Source: Blattabacterium cuenoti
GTDB lineage: Bacteria; Bacteroidota; Bacteroidia; Flavobacteriales; Blattabacteriaceae
Length of the DNA: 64,000 bases
NCBI RefSeq assembly: GCF_014251555.1
Contig: NZ_CP059190.1
Location: forward strand, 143,377-207,376
Direction: 5' to 3'
Shown here: positions 48,026 through 58,217 of the stretch, piece after piece
Position numbering within the stretch: the first letter of the stretch is position 1
Layout of the letters: each line of letters starts with the position of its first letter
Made by a program: the position numbers and the translations under genes
The notes under the pieces: generated by a model
Database searches by the model: none
Seen by the model: only the letters and a program-made list of their open reading frames with translations
Told to the model about the DNA's origin: nothing

Positions 48026-48601
48026 TTAAAATTTTTTTGGAGCTAAAATCATATACATTCTTTTTCCTTCCATTACTGGCATTTGTTCTACTTTTCCATA
48101 TTCCTCAATTTCTTCTGCAAATTTTAACAATTTTATTTTTCCTTGATCCTTGTATACTATGGAACGACCTTTAAAAAAAACAAATACTTTCACTTTGTCT
48201 CCACGCATTAAAAATTTCTCAGCACTTTTTATCTTAACTTTTCCATCATGATCACCGATTTGTGGACCAAATCTGATTTCTTTAGTATTTACTTTAATTT
48301 GTTTTGCTTTAAATTGTTTTTTTCTTTTTTTTTGTTCATATAAAAATTTTTTATAATCCAGTATTTTACATACTGGAGGATCCAATTTTGGATTAATTTC
48401 AACCAAATCTAATTCTTTTTCTCTAGAAAATTGAAGAGCTTCTTGGATAGAGTAAACCCCATTTTCTATAGAAGAATCGCCGACCAAACGAACTGTTTGT
48501 GAATCAATATTTCCATTAATCCGATGGACCACTTTTTTTTGTGGCAATGGTCTAAAAATTCTTTTTTTTTTGTTCCCTCTTGAAAATTTCTTTTTTATAA
48601 T
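48026..48601 (-). CDS. infC: Translation initiation factor IF-3, probable non-AUG start
   Basis: IF-3 checks the start codon and keeps the 30S subunit free. The N-terminal domain ([16 protein letters not shown], then YSIQEALQ) and C-terminal domain ([38 protein letters not shown]) are complete. There is no ATG at the 5' end. A TTG at 48547 gives 173 residues but removes the basic leader that relatives have before HRIN. The frame is open further up and reads [21 protein letters not shown], like flavobacterial IF-3 leaders. It would start at ATT (48601) or ATA (48598), overlapping the thrS stop. E. coli infC also uses AUU for autoregulation. The extension crosses an A10 tract (minus strand, 48562-48571). 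Confidence 0.85.
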   Translation of the reverse strand: MIKKKFSRGNKKKRIFRPLPQKKVVHRINGNIDSQTVRLVGDSSIENGVYSIQEALQFSREKELDLVEINPKLDPPVCKILDYKKFLYEQKKRKKQFKAKQIKVNTKEIRFGPQIGDHDGKVKIKSAEKFLMRGDKVKVFVFFKGRSIVYKDQGKIKLLKFAEEIEEYGKVEQMPVMEGKRMYMILAPKKF

Positions 48602-49872
48602 AACTTTATAATTTTAGTTTTAAAATTCGTTTCATTAAAAATGGCTTGGATCCCCTTAGAAATAGGAAACGTTCCTATATGTCCTAATCCATGACGTCGT
48701 AACGAAATCATTTCATTTTTCTCTTCTTTCTCTCCCAAAATAATCATATAAGGAATTTTATCGTCTTCAGAGTCCCTAATTTTTTTATTAATTTTCTCGT
48801 TTCTGCTATCAACAAATACACGAATATCATAGTTCAATATCAAATTTAAAATTTTTTTTGCATAAACTATATATTTATCACTTATAGGAAGTATGACGAC
48901 TTGATTAGGAGCCAGCCATAATGGAAGATTTCCTCTAGAGTGTTCTATCATAATGGCAATCATTCGTTCCAGGGAACCAAAAGGGGCCCTATGTATCATG
49001 ACTGGACGACATTTTTCATTATTTTTTCCTTTATAATACAAATCAAACCTTTCAGGTAAATTATAATCTACTTGAATTGTTCCAAGTTGCCAACTTCTTC
49101 CTAAAGAATCTTTAATAAGAAAATCCAGTTTTGGTCCATAAAAAGCTGCTTCTCCATAATTCAGAGATGCTTTTATTTTTTCTTCTTTGACTGCTCTCAA
49201 TATAGCTTCTTCTGCTTTTTCCCAATTTTTTTCTGATCCAATATAATTATCTATTTTTTTTGTATCTCTAAGAGATATTCTAACTGTATATTCAGAAAAA
49301 CCTAGACAACGAAATACGTAAAAAACTAAGTTGATAACTCTTTTAAATTCTTCTAGTAATTGATCATAAGTACAAAATATATGTGCATCATCTTGAGTAA
49401 AACATCTAACTCTAGTCAATCCATGAAGTTCTCCACTCTGTTCATAACGATATACTGTTCCAAATTCTGCAAAGCGTTTAGGAAGATCTCTATAAGACCA
49501 TTCTTGAGAACGATAAATTTCACAATGATGAGGGCAATTCATAGGTTTTAATAAAAATTCTTCTTCATGGGGAGTCTGAATAGGTTTAAAATTATCTTTT
49601 TCATATTTGCTCCAATGTCCACTCCTAACATATAATTTTTTATGTCCAATATGTGGAGTCACTACCATTTCATATCCAGACTTTTTTTGAATCTCAGTTA
49701 AAAATTCTTCTAAATTTTTTCTAAAAATCGTCCCTCTAGGTAACCACAAAGGTAATCCACTTCCTACCCTGTCAGAAAAAATAAAAAATTTTAGCTTTTT
49801 ACCTATTTTTCTATGATCTATAATAGTCTTAGGATCCTTCGGATCTTCTTTTAAAGGAACTGATTTATCCAT
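48595..49872 (-). CDS. thrS: Threonyl-tRNA synthetase lacking TGS and editing domains
   Basis: The enzyme charges tRNA-Thr. The catalytic core is complete: motif 1 region, the zinc ligands in [10 protein letters not shown] (Cys), DDAHIFC (His) and [15 protein letters not shown] (His), motif 2 [20 protein letters not shown]-like segment, and motif 3. The C-terminal anticodon-binding domain (about 325-425) has [16 protein letters not shown]. The protein is 425 residues against about 640 in E. coli: it begins right before the catalytic domain, so the TGS domain and the N2 editing domain that clears Ser-tRNA are missing. Only 21 bases separate its start from the upstream glpF stop, leaving no room for remnants. 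Confidence 0.94.
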   Translation of the reverse strand: MDKSVPLKEDPKDPKTIIDHRKIGKKLKFFIFSDRVGSGLPLWLPRGTIFRKNLEEFLTEIQKKSGYEMVVTPHIGHKKLYVRSGHWSKYEKDNFKPIQTPHEEEFLLKPMNCPHHCEIYRSQEWSYRDLPKRFAEFGTVYRYEQSGELHGLTRVRCFTQDDAHIFCTYDQLLEEFKRVINLVFYVFRCLGFSEYTVRISLRDTKKIDNYIGSEKNWEKAEEAILRAVKEEKIKASLNYGEAAFYGPKLDFLIKDSLGRSWQLGTIQVDYNLPERFDLYYKGKNNEKCRPVMIHRAPFGSLERMIAIMIEHSRGNLPLWLAPNQVVILPISDKYIVYAKKILNLILNYDIRVFVDSRNEKINKKIRDSEDDKIPYMIILGEKEEKNEMISLRRHGLGHIGTFPISKGIQAIFNETNFKTKIIKLL

Positions 49873-49893
49873 GAAAAAAAGTTACAAATTTTT

Positions 49894-50640
49894 TTATGAT
49901 GATAAAAATAAATATGATATTGCAGCTATCACACTTCCCAAAATAGGCCCTAATACAGGAACAAAAGCATAATTCCAATTACTTTTCCCTTTTCCAGGAA
50001 TTGGAATGATAGAATATATGATTCTTGGTCCTAAATCACGAGCAGGATTAATAGCCGCACCAGTGTTTCCTCCTAAGGATAAAACTATTCCTAATACCAT
50101 TAAAGCGGGAAGTAATGCTCCTAAGGATCCTAATCCTATAGGATATTTATCTTCTTTCAAAAAAAGGGTTCCTTCTACTGTAAGATATAAAGAAATAAAT
50201 ATAAAAATAAAAGTAGCTAATACCTCATTTAAAAAATTAAGAAATAAATTTTTTATAGAAGGAATTGTTACAAAAATAGATAATTTATCTTGTTCTTTTT
50301 TAGTTTCAACAAAATGATCTTTATATAAAAACCATACTAATAAAGATCCTAACATAGCTCCAATCAACTGAGATAAAATATAAAATGGAACCATATCCCA
50401 ATCAAATTTTCCAACTATGGCAAAACTTATTGTAACACACGGATTCAAATGACCTCCACTATAAGGAGCAGAAACTATTATTCCCATGAAAACGGCCAAT
50501 GACCATCCTATAGTAATAGTCAGCCATTCTCCATTTCTGCTGTGCCCTTTGGTTTTTGACAAAATAACATTTGCTACCACTCCATTTCCTAGAAAGACCA
50601 AAATCATTGTTCCTATGATCTCTGCACATATTTTTGTCAT
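49894..50640 (-). CDS. glpF: Aquaglyceroporin (MIP family glycerol channel)
   Basis: This six-helix channel admits glycerol across the inner membrane. The second pore motif reads NPARD (198-202), whose Asp marks glycerol-conducting members. The first pore motif is NPC (66-68) instead of NPA. The selectivity filter keeps Trp46 and Arg201, but the position of E. coli Phe200 is Ala195, which could widen the pore. The 248 residues are slightly short. It lies five bases after glpK in a glpD-glpK-glpF operon and is followed closely by thrS. Confidence 0.93.
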   Translation of the reverse strand: MTKICAEIIGTMILVFLGNGVVANVILSKTKGHSRNGEWLTITIGWSLAVFMGIIVSAPYSGGHLNPCVTISFAIVGKFDWDMVPFYILSQLIGAMLGSLLVWFLYKDHFVETKKEQDKLSIFVTIPSIKNLFLNFLNEVLATFIFIFISLYLTVEGTLFLKEDKYPIGLGSLGALLPALMVLGIVLSLGGNTGAAINPARDLGPRIIYSIIPIPGKGKSNWNYAFVPVLGPILGSVIAAISYLFLSS

Positions 50641-50645
50641 TTTAT

Positions 50646-52151
50646 TTATTTTTTATTATTGACCAGACCAGACCATGAACGAGTTGTTTGAATTGCTCTT
50701 TTCCACCCTTTAATTCTTTCCAAACGACTAGACATTCCTTTTGGTTCAAAAACTTCTTCTAATTGCCATTTTTTTTGAATATCTTCAAGACTGGTCCAAT
50801 AATTTACAGCTAATCCAGCTAAATAAGCGGCTCCAGCTGCTGTAAGCTCAGAAATTTTGGATTTTACTACTCTCACATTTAAAATATCGGATTGAAATTG
50901 CATTAACAATTTATTTACTGTTGCTCCTCCATCTACACGAAGTTCTTTTATAGAAATACCAGAATCTGCTTCCATAGCTTTCAGAACATCCATATTTTGA
51001 AAAGCAATACTTTCTAACGCAGCCCTAACAAAATGAGCGGAAGAGGTTCCTCTTGTAATCCCAACAATAGTTCCTCTAGCTTTCTGATCCCAATAAGGAG
51101 CACCCAAACCGGAAAAAGCTGGAACCATATATAATCCTTCTGTATTTTCCACTGAAGAAGCTAAAGTTTCTGCTTCACTTGAAGATATAAGAAGCCCCAA
51201 TCCATCTCTCAGCCATTGAACAACAGCTCCTGCAATGAAAACACTTCCTTCCAATGCATATTGAACTTTATTTTTAATTTTCCAAGCAACAGTGGTAATT
51301 AAATTATTTTGAGAAAAAACAGGAGTATCTCCTACATTCATTAACATAAAACAACCTGTTCCATAAGTATTTTTGACCATCCCAATTTTAGTACACATTT
51401 GTCCAAAAAGAGATGCTTGCTGATCTCCAGCTATCCCAGATATGGGAATTTTATGAGAAAGAATGTGTCCTGTAGTATAACCAAAAATTTCACTAGATGA
51501 TTTAACTTCTGGTAACATTGTTATTGGAATATCAAATAAATCAATTAGCTCTTGATCCCAACTAAGTGTATGAATATTAAAAAGCATGGTACGAGAAGCA
51601 TTAGTAACATCTGTGACATGAATTTCTTTACCGGTTAAATTCCATATTAACCATGAATCTATAGTTCCAAATGCTAAAGATCCAGAATTCGCTTTTTTTC
51701 TAGCTCCCGAAACATTTTCTAATATCCATTTAATTTTTGTGGCAGAAAAATAAGGATCTATAATCAGACCTGTTTTTTTTCTAATTATTTCAGTTAACCC
51801 TTCTTTTTTGATTTGGTCACAATATTTAGATGTACGTCTATCTTGCCAAACTATAGCATTAAAAATGGGTTCTCCCGTTTTTTTATCCCATACTACAGTA
51901 GTCTCTCGTTGATTGGTTATTCCTATTGAAACAATATTTTCACCTTCTAAATTAGCCTTTAAAATTGCTTCCAAAGCAACGGAGGCCTGCGTAGACCATA
52001 TCTCTTCTGCATTATGTTCCACCCATCCAGGATAAGGATAAATTTGTGTAAATTCTCTTTGAGCTACCGAAATAATATTTCCAATTTTATCAAAAATAAT
52101 AGCTCTAGAACTAGTAGTTCCCTGATCTAATGATAGCACATATTTTTTCAT
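50646..52151 (-). CDS. glpK: Glycerol kinase
   Basis: GlpK phosphorylates glycerol to glycerol-3-phosphate, trapping it in the cell. The FGGY-type motifs are intact: [24 protein letters not shown], the substrate region [24 protein letters not shown], and the C-terminal [18 protein letters not shown]. The protein is 501 residues from the ATG at 52151; two codons upstream (52157) another start is possible. It sits between glpD and glpF, which act just after and just before it in the pathway. Confidence 0.97.
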   Translation of the reverse strand: MKKYVLSLDQGTTSSRAIIFDKIGNIISVAQREFTQIYPYPGWVEHNAEEIWSTQASVALEAILKANLEGENIVSIGITNQRETTVVWDKKTGEPIFNAIVWQDRRTSKYCDQIKKEGLTEIIRKKTGLIIDPYFSATKIKWILENVSGARKKANSGSLAFGTIDSWLIWNLTGKEIHVTDVTNASRTMLFNIHTLSWDQELIDLFDIPITMLPEVKSSSEIFGYTTGHILSHKIPISGIAGDQQASLFGQMCTKIGMVKNTYGTGCFMLMNVGDTPVFSQNNLITTVAWKIKNKVQYALEGSVFIAGAVVQWLRDGLGLLISSSEAETLASSVENTEGLYMVPAFSGLGAPYWDQKARGTIVGITRGTSSAHFVRAALESIAFQNMDVLKAMEADSGISIKELRVDGGATVNKLLMQFQSDILNVRVVKSKISELTAAGAAYLAGLAVNYWTSLEDIQKKWQLEEVFEPKGMSSRLERIKGWKRAIQTTRSWSGLVNNKK

Positions 52152-52188
52152 AAACATATGATGAATAAAGGTATTACAAACAACTCCA

Positions 52189-53802
52189 TCAAACGACCGG
52201 ATAATAGTACCGCATAGCTAACTCTTTGAAAGCAGCTATTTGTGATTTTTCCCATTTTTCATCTCGAGAAAGTTCTTTAGCCATTAATGCTGCTACTCTT
52301 GGTGCTATATCTATTGCTTTTTTTGCATTTAAAAATAATAAACGTAACCTTCTTGCCAAAACATCTTCAATTGTTCTAGCCATTTCATAACGAACCATCC
52401 ATATAACTTCTGCTTCAGTACAATAATAATAAGAAGAATCTTGGGATATCTGGGATATCAAGGGGCTTCCTAACAATGGATTTTCCTCAATTAATTTTTG
52501 AATATGATATTCATCTTCTCCATATTTTTTCCAGTGATAATTTTGGCTTTGATATGAAGAATTGGATCCATAAATCTTAAGACTTTTTGTTACAGAAGGT
52601 ATTTTATTTAGTTTTCCTATTTCAACTGCCTTATTTACAGTTTCTTCCGCCATTTTTCTATATGTTGTCCATTTTCCACCTATAATGCTTATTAATCCAG
52701 AAGAACTAATCATAAGTTTATGGGATCTAGAAATATCTTTTGTTTTAGTCGTAGCAGAAGAATTATTAGAGATAAAAAGAGGACGCAATCCAGAAAAAGC
52801 ACTGAGAATATCACTTCTTTTTGGATTGAAAACAAAATATTTGTTAAAAGTTTGTAAAATAAAATCTATTTCCTCTTTCAAAGGTTTTGGTTCAAGAACA
52901 CTTTTTTCTAGAAAAGTATCTGTAGTCCCTACTAAAACATGATCATGCCATGGAACACAAAATAAAATTCTTCCATCCGAAGTTTTTGGAATGACTACAG
53001 CATTTGAACTGCTAAAAAAGGATTTATTTAATACAATATGTGTTCCTTGACTAGGTTTTATTAAAATAGGGCATTCTGACTCATCCATTCTTGAAATGGA
53101 ATCAGAAAAAACTCCAGTGGCATTTATAACGGTTTTTGAATAAATAGAATATTTTTTTTTGGTTTCAAGGTCATAGGCTAGGACTCCAGATATTTTATTT
53201 CCAACTTTTTTTATAATATTTTTGACTTGAAAATAATTTAATAAAATTCCACCTTGTTGAACACAAGTTTGTGCTAAATTAATAGCTAAACGAGCATCAT
53301 CAAACTGACCGTCATAATATAAAATACCTCCTTTTAACTTATTAGTTTTAATTTCAGGGAAGTTTCTAATTGTTTCTTTTTTGGATAGAAATTTTGATTT
53401 TCCGAAACTTAAGGAACCAGAGAGCCATTCATATAGTTTTAAACCAGTCCAGTACAAAAGGCCCATTTTCCAACTAAAAATTGGAATAATAAATTTTTGT
53501 TTTTTAACTAAATGAGGTGCATTTTTTAACAAAAAACCTCTTTCTTGCAAAGCTTCATAAACTAATTTTATATTTCCTTGAGCCAAATATCGTATTCCTC
53601 CATGAACTAATTTTGTACTTCGACTGGAAGTCCCTTTAGAAAAATCTGACTGCTCTAAAAGAAGAGTTTTATATCCTCTGGAAGCTGAATCCAAAGCAAT
53701 TCCTAATCCTGTAGCTCCTCCTCCAATAATGATAATATCCCAAATTTTTACATTTTCTAAAATGTTCAAAAACCTATCTCTATTTAAAAAACCTTTCATC
53801 AT
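52189..53802 (-). CDS. glpD: Glycerol-3-phosphate dehydrogenase (FAD-dependent)
   Basis: GlpD oxidises glycerol-3-phosphate to dihydroxyacetone phosphate at the membrane, passing electrons to quinone. The FAD-binding fold is at residues about 22-45 ([20 protein letters not shown]), followed by [19 protein letters not shown] and the substrate segments of the DAO superfamily. The C-terminal cap has the alpha-helical domain ending in [25 protein letters not shown]. The 537 residues are normal. It leads the glycerol operon; the start may be the ATG at 53802 or the adjacent one at 53799. Confidence 0.96.
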   Translation of the reverse strand: MMKGFLNRDRFLNILENVKIWDIIIIGGGATGLGIALDSASRGYKTLLLEQSDFSKGTSSRSTKLVHGGIRYLAQGNIKLVYEALQERGFLLKNAPHLVKKQKFIIPIFSWKMGLLYWTGLKLYEWLSGSLSFGKSKFLSKKETIRNFPEIKTNKLKGGILYYDGQFDDARLAINLAQTCVQQGGILLNYFQVKNIIKKVGNKISGVLAYDLETKKKYSIYSKTVINATGVFSDSISRMDESECPILIKPSQGTHIVLNKSFFSSSNAVVIPKTSDGRILFCVPWHDHVLVGTTDTFLEKSVLEPKPLKEEIDFILQTFNKYFVFNPKRSDILSAFSGLRPLFISNNSSATTKTKDISRSHKLMISSSGLISIIGGKWTTYRKMAEETVNKAVEIGKLNKIPSVTKSLKIYGSNSSYQSQNYHWKKYGEDEYHIQKLIEENPLLGSPLISQISQDSSYYYCTEAEVIWMVRYEMARTIEDVLARRLRLLFLNAKKAIDIAPRVAALMAKELSRDEKWEKSQIAAFKELAMRYYYPVV

Positions 53803-53850
53803 GTTTCACTCATATCAAATTCCAAACGGAATATTCCTCCTATTGGGATT

Positions 53851-53889
53851 TTGAAAATATTCAACGAACAAAATTAAAAATATTTTCAA
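53851..53889. promoter_or_regulatory. Inverted repeat around the candidate glpD promoter
   Basis: TTGAAAATATT (53851-53861) and AATATTTTCAA (53879-53889) are perfect 11-bp inverted arms with a 17-base spacer. Within the spacer, on the minus strand, TAATTTTG (53869-53876) matches the -7 consensus upstream of glpD (start 53802). Arms flanking a -7 box suggest an operator, but no regulator gene is next to it. A weak transcript hairpin is the alternative. Confidence 0.4.
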
Positions 53890-53950
53890 TAAAAGAAAAT
53901 TTTAATTAAATAAAATTAATCCAAACTAAACACCATTACTAAACAGCATT

Positions 53951-55291
53951 TTATTTGTTCATTATTTTAGATATAAAATCTTTTATAATTTGTTGTCCTG
54001 AGTTCGCACTAATTTTTTTCATTATTTTATTTATGTCATAAAATTGTCTTAAAAAAAGATCTATATGATTTAATGTTATTCCAGATCCTTTGGATATCCT
54101 TATTTTTCTTTTAATATCAACAAGCAATTTTGGATTCTCTCTTTCATCAGGTGTCATAGAATAAATAATAGACTCTATTTTTTTAAAAGAATCTTTTTGA
54201 TTTCCGCCATCAAAAGAAAAATATCTATCAACTCCAGGAATCATGGAAATAATATTTTTTATACTTCCTATTTTTTTTATCTGTTGAATTTGCTCTAATA
54301 AATCGTTAAAATTAAAACGATTTTTTGAAATTTTATGATAAATTTTTTTAGTTTTTTTTTCGTCCAATTGCTCTTGTACTTTTTCAACTAAAGAAACTAT
54401 ATCACCCATTCCTAAAATTCGATTAGCTATTCGATCTGGATGGAAAACTTCCAGATCTTCTATTTTTTCCCCATTACTAATAAATTTAATAGGTTTTTCC
54501 ACAACTTTAGACATGGTAATAGCAGCTCCACCCCGACTATCTCCATCTAATTTCGTTATGACAATCCCATCAAAATTCAATCTTCTTGAAAAAGATTGAG
54601 CAGTATTTACTGCATCTTGTCCTGTCATTGCATCTACAACAAATAAAGTTTCATCTGGGTTAGAATGTTGATGAATCTTTACAATTTCTTTCATCATGAT
54701 TTCATCAATAGCCAATCTTCCAGCTGTATCAATAATAATTACATTTCTCTTTTTTTTATAAGCATAAAGAACAGATTGATCTAATATTTCCAGAACATTT
54801 TTATTTTCTTTTAAATAAAAAATAGGGATATTTATTTTTTCTGCAGTAAATTTCAGTTGGTCTATAGCAGCCGGACGATGAATATCTGCAGCCACTAATA
54901 AAGGATATTTGTTTTTTTTTCTTAAAAAGAAAGCAAGTTTAGAAGAAAAAGAAGTTTTTCCACTCCCCTGTAATCCGCAAATTAAAATAACAGAAGGGTC
55001 TTTAGAAAGATTCATTTCTATACTTTTTCCTCCCATGAGTGTGACCAACTCATCATATACTATTTTTGTAATGAGCTGTTTTGGATTTAATGAAGTAAGT
55101 ACTTTTTTTCCAATAGATTTCTCTTTTACTTTTTGAATAAAATTTTTAGCAATTTTATAATTTACATCTGCATCAATAAGTGCTCTTCCAATTTCTTTCA
55201 TAGAAGATGCAATATTAATTTCTGTAATTGTATCATCCCCTTTCAAGATATGAAGAGCCTTATAGAATTTATTTTGTAAATGTTCAAACAT
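53951..55291 (-). CDS. ffh: Signal recognition particle protein Ffh
   Basis: Ffh is the GTPase that binds signal sequences and 4.5S RNA and targets proteins to the membrane. The N and G domains show ICGLQGSGKTSFSSKLA (P-loop, about 104-120), DTAGRLAIDE and TKLDGDSRGGAA. The C-terminal M domain (about 300-446) carries FNDLLEQIQQIKKIGS and the RNA-binding segment SKGSGITLNHIDLFLRQF. The 446 residues are normal. It is the last gene of ilvE-argS-ffh on the minus strand. Confidence 0.97.
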   Translation of the reverse strand: MFEHLQNKFYKALHILKGDDTITEINIASSMKEIGRALIDADVNYKIAKNFIQKVKEKSIGKKVLTSLNPKQLITKIVYDELVTLMGGKSIEMNLSKDPSVILICGLQGSGKTSFSSKLAFFLRKKNKYPLLVAADIHRPAAIDQLKFTAEKINIPIFYLKENKNVLEILDQSVLYAYKKKRNVIIIDTAGRLAIDEIMMKEIVKIHQHSNPDETLFVVDAMTGQDAVNTAQSFSRRLNFDGIVITKLDGDSRGGAAITMSKVVEKPIKFISNGEKIEDLEVFHPDRIANRILGMGDIVSLVEKVQEQLDEKKTKKIYHKISKNRFNFNDLLEQIQQIKKIGSIKNIISMIPGVDRYFSFDGGNQKDSFKKIESIIYSMTPDERENPKLLVDIKRKIRISKGSGITLNHIDLFLRQFYDINKIMKKISANSGQQIIKDFISKIMNK

Positions 55292-55312
55292 AAGTGTGCA
55301 TATTTTATTTTT

Positions 55313-57061
55313 TTACATACGATCAAGCATTTTAATCCCTAATAAATTCATTCCAGATTTTAATACATTCCCTGTTACATGAATAATATTCATACAAATA
55401 TTACTATGAATAACATTGAAAGGATCTATTAACTTTTTATTTTGATAAAGAAGATTAAATGTTTTAGAGACTTCATAAATATAATTTGCTATTAATGAAG
55501 GATTTAGAGTGATTGCTGATTTTTTTAAGATCAATGGATATTTTTGAAGAATTTTAATCATGTTTTTTTCATATATATCAAATTTAATATTTGACCAACA
55601 AGAATTCAACAATGAACATAAATCGAAAAATTTTTGTTCCAAAGAACGAATCCTAGAATAAGTATATTGAATATATGTTCCTGTTTTTCCTTTAAAATCT
55701 ATAGATTTTTCAGGATGAAAAATGATTTTTTTCCTCGGATCTATTTTGAGAAAATAATATTTCAAAGCTCCTAATCCTATGATTTCAGCAGATTTTTCTT
55801 GTTCTCCTTCTTCTTTTGACTTTGAATATTTTTTTAAAAAATTTTTTCTTGCAAGAGAATACATTTCTAAAATAAGACTATCTGCATCAATCACATTTCC
55901 TTCTCTAGATTTCATTTTACCACTTGGTAAATATACCATTTCATAAGATAAATGGAATAATTTATTAACCCATATATATCCTAAATGTTTTAATATGCTG
56001 AAAAGAATTTGAAAATGATAATCTTGTTCTTTTCCCACAATATAGATTAACTGGTCAATATTATATTTTTTAAAACGTTCTACAGCAGTTCCAATATCTT
56101 GGGTCATGTATACGGAAGTTTGATCTGATCGTAACAAAAGTTTTTGATCAAAACCTTCTTGAATCAAATCAATCCAAATTGATCCATCTTTTTTTTGAAA
56201 AAAAATTCCTTTTTCAAGACCTTTTTTTATAATTTTTTTTCCAATTTCATATACATTACTTTCATATTCTATTTCATCAAAACTTATTTCCAACTTTCGA
56301 TAAGTTTCTTCAAAGCCGCTGTAAACCCATTTGTTCATTTTTTTCCAAATATCTCTAGTTATTGGATCTCCACATTCCCATTTTTTCAATAATTCTCTAG
56401 CTTCGTTCAAGATCGAAATTTCTTCTTTTTTATTTTTAATTTCCTCACGATAAATTTTATCAAACAAGCTATAATATTTTCCTACAAAATGGTCCCCTTT
56501 CATTTTAATACTGTCAGGAGTTTCTTCTTTCCCAAATTTTTTCCAAGCTATCATAGATTTGCAGATGTGTATTCCTCTATCATTAATGATTTGAACTTTT
56601 ATTATTTTATGTCCGACCATTTTTAATATTCTAGCTATAGAAGATCCAATCAAACTATTTCTAACATGTCCTAAATGAAGAGGTTTATTGGTATTAGGAG
56701 AAGAGTATTCTACCATGATTTTTTTAGATGGAAATTTGATATGATAAAAATTTGTATTCAACATCTTTTGAAGAAGATGAATATAATAACTATCTTTAAA
56801 AATAAAATTTAAAAACCCTTTAATAATAGAAAATTGAATCAATCCTTCTAATTGATTTTGTACATAATTTCCTATATTTTCTCCTATTTTTTCTACAGGT
56901 TTTTTTAACTTTCTAGACAAAGAAAATAAGATCAAAGTAAGATCTCCTGGATATTCTTTTTTTGTATATTGAAAATCTAACTCAGGACAAGGTTTCAGTT
57001 TATATAAAACTGATATGGATTCTTTTGCTATCTCCTCTATAGATTGAAAATGATCATTCAT
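55313..57061 (-). CDS. argS: Arginyl-tRNA synthetase
   Basis: ArgS charges tRNA-Arg. The class I HIGH motif reads HLGH in SSPNTNKPLHLGHVRNSLIG, and the catalytic domain includes FSILKHLGY and the KMSKS-equivalent MKSREGNVI. The N-terminal Add-1 domain and the C-terminal all-helical anticodon domain are present. From the ATG at 57061 the protein is 582 residues; the frame stays open to 57103, but that extension overlaps ilvE, and the residues after MNDHFQSIEE fit the family. It follows ilvE by 11 bases. Confidence 0.95.
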   Translation of the reverse strand: MNDHFQSIEEIAKESISVLYKLKPCPELDFQYTKKEYPGDLTLILFSLSRKLKKPVEKIGENIGNYVQNQLEGLIQFSIIKGFLNFIFKDSYYIHLLQKMLNTNFYHIKFPSKKIMVEYSSPNTNKPLHLGHVRNSLIGSSIARILKMVGHKIIKVQIINDRGIHICKSMIAWKKFGKEETPDSIKMKGDHFVGKYYSLFDKIYREEIKNKKEEISILNEARELLKKWECGDPITRDIWKKMNKWVYSGFEETYRKLEISFDEIEYESNVYEIGKKIIKKGLEKGIFFQKKDGSIWIDLIQEGFDQKLLLRSDQTSVYMTQDIGTAVERFKKYNIDQLIYIVGKEQDYHFQILFSILKHLGYIWVNKLFHLSYEMVYLPSGKMKSREGNVIDADSLILEMYSLARKNFLKKYSKSKEEGEQEKSAEIIGLGALKYYFLKIDPRKKIIFHPEKSIDFKGKTGTYIQYTYSRIRSLEQKFFDLCSLLNSCWSNIKFDIYEKNMIKILQKYPLILKKSAITLNPSLIANYIYEVSKTFNLLYQNKKLIDPFNVIHSNICMNIIHVTGNVLKSGMNLLGIKMLDRM

Positions 57062-57072
57062 AGAAGATTTTT

Positions 57073-58134
57073 TTATAAATATCTTTTTAATTGAACTCTC
57101 CATCCGAAAGGATCTTCTGATAAATTATGCTGGATATCCAATAAACTTTTTTTTAAACAAAAAGATATTCTTTTTTTTTCTGTAAGATCTGGTAAAGAAA
57201 AATTATTTCCTTGATAACTAATTATTTTAAAAAAATTTATTACAGCAGCTGTTCCACAGCCAAAAGCTTCTTTCAATTCTCCTGTCTGCAATCCTTTTAT
57301 GATTTCTGAAACACTTAAATTTTTCTCTTCCACGGAAAATCCTTTTTTTTCAGCCAAAGTAAGAATACTTTTACAAGTAATTCCACTTAATATATTATCA
57401 TTAGCTTTTGGAGTGACAAGTTTGTTTTTCAACCAAAAAAAAACATTCATAGTCCCTAATTCTTCTATCATTGTGTGAGTAGAAGAGTCAGTCCACAATA
57501 TTTGATCAAATCCTTCTTCATTTGCTAATTTAGTAGGATAGAAAGAAGAAGCGTAATTTCCAGCAGCTTTAGTAAATCCAACCCCTCCTGCTGCAGAACG
57601 GCTATATTTTTCTTCTATCTTAATTTTCATAGGATGTTTATAATAGGCATCCGCAGGAGTAGATATAATCATAAACATGTAATCTTTAGAAGGTTTGGCA
57701 GATAAAACACCATTAGTTGCAATTAGGAAAGGACGAATATATAAAGATTGTCCATAATTTTTAGGAATCCAATCTCTATCTAAATCTATTAATTTTTTCA
57801 GTCCGTTCATGAAAATATCTTCTGGAACAGTAGGCATTTCCAAACGAATAGCAGATCTGTTTATTCTTTTGAAATTTTCTTCCGGACGGAATAAAAAAAC
57901 TTCTTCGTTTTTATCTTTATAAGCTTTCATCCCTTCAAAAACAGCTTGTCCATAATGGAAAACAGGAGAAACAGGAGAAAACATAATATTCCCAAAAGGC
58001 TTAATAATAGAATCTTGCCATTTTCCATCTTTGTATTCAGAACAAAACATATGATCTGAATACTGACTACCAAAGGAAATATTGTTAAAATCCATTTTTC
58101 CAATCCTTGAATGTAAGGTTTTTTTTATTTTCAT
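57073..58134 (-). CDS. ilvE: Branched-chain amino acid aminotransferase
   Basis: IlvE interconverts leucine, isoleucine and valine with their 2-oxo acids using PLP. The fold type IV motifs are visible: the substrate loop SPVFHYGQAVFEGMKAY (about 55-71), the Schiff-base lysine in VGFTKAAGNYASS, and the cofactor segment GCGTAAVINFF. The 353 residues fit the longer Bacteroidetes type. I chose the ATG at 58134 since an earlier one at 58161 would lie inside the predicted -7 box. It leads an operon with argS and ffh and lies next to the fused dehydrogenase E1 gene. Confidence 0.95.
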   Translation of the reverse strand: MKIKKTLHSRIGKMDFNNISFGSQYSDHMFCSEYKDGKWQDSIIKPFGNIMFSPVSPVFHYGQAVFEGMKAYKDKNEEVFLFRPEENFKRINRSAIRLEMPTVPEDIFMNGLKKLIDLDRDWIPKNYGQSLYIRPFLIATNGVLSAKPSKDYMFMIISTPADAYYKHPMKIKIEEKYSRSAAGGVGFTKAAGNYASSFYPTKLANEEGFDQILWTDSSTHTMIEELGTMNVFFWLKNKLVTPKANDNILSGITCKSILTLAEKKGFSVEEKNLSVSEIIKGLQTGELKEAFGCGTAAVINFFKIISYQGNNFSLPDLTEKKRISFCLKKSLLDIQHNLSEDPFGWRVQLKRYL

Positions 58135-58158
58135 AAAGCAAAAAAAAATTAATGAAAA

Positions 58159-58166
58159 CAAATATA
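58159..58166 (-). promoter_or_regulatory. Candidate -7 element of the ilvE promoter
   Basis: On the minus strand this reads TATATTTG, matching TAnnTTTG, with a start point near 58152 and a leader of about 18 bases to the ATG at 58134. No clear -33 is present. It also argues against the upstream start at 58161. Confidence 0.42.
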
Positions 58167-58217
58167 ATAAATGATTATTATGTTTTAATAAAAATTATTA
58201 ATAAAACACTTAGTTTT

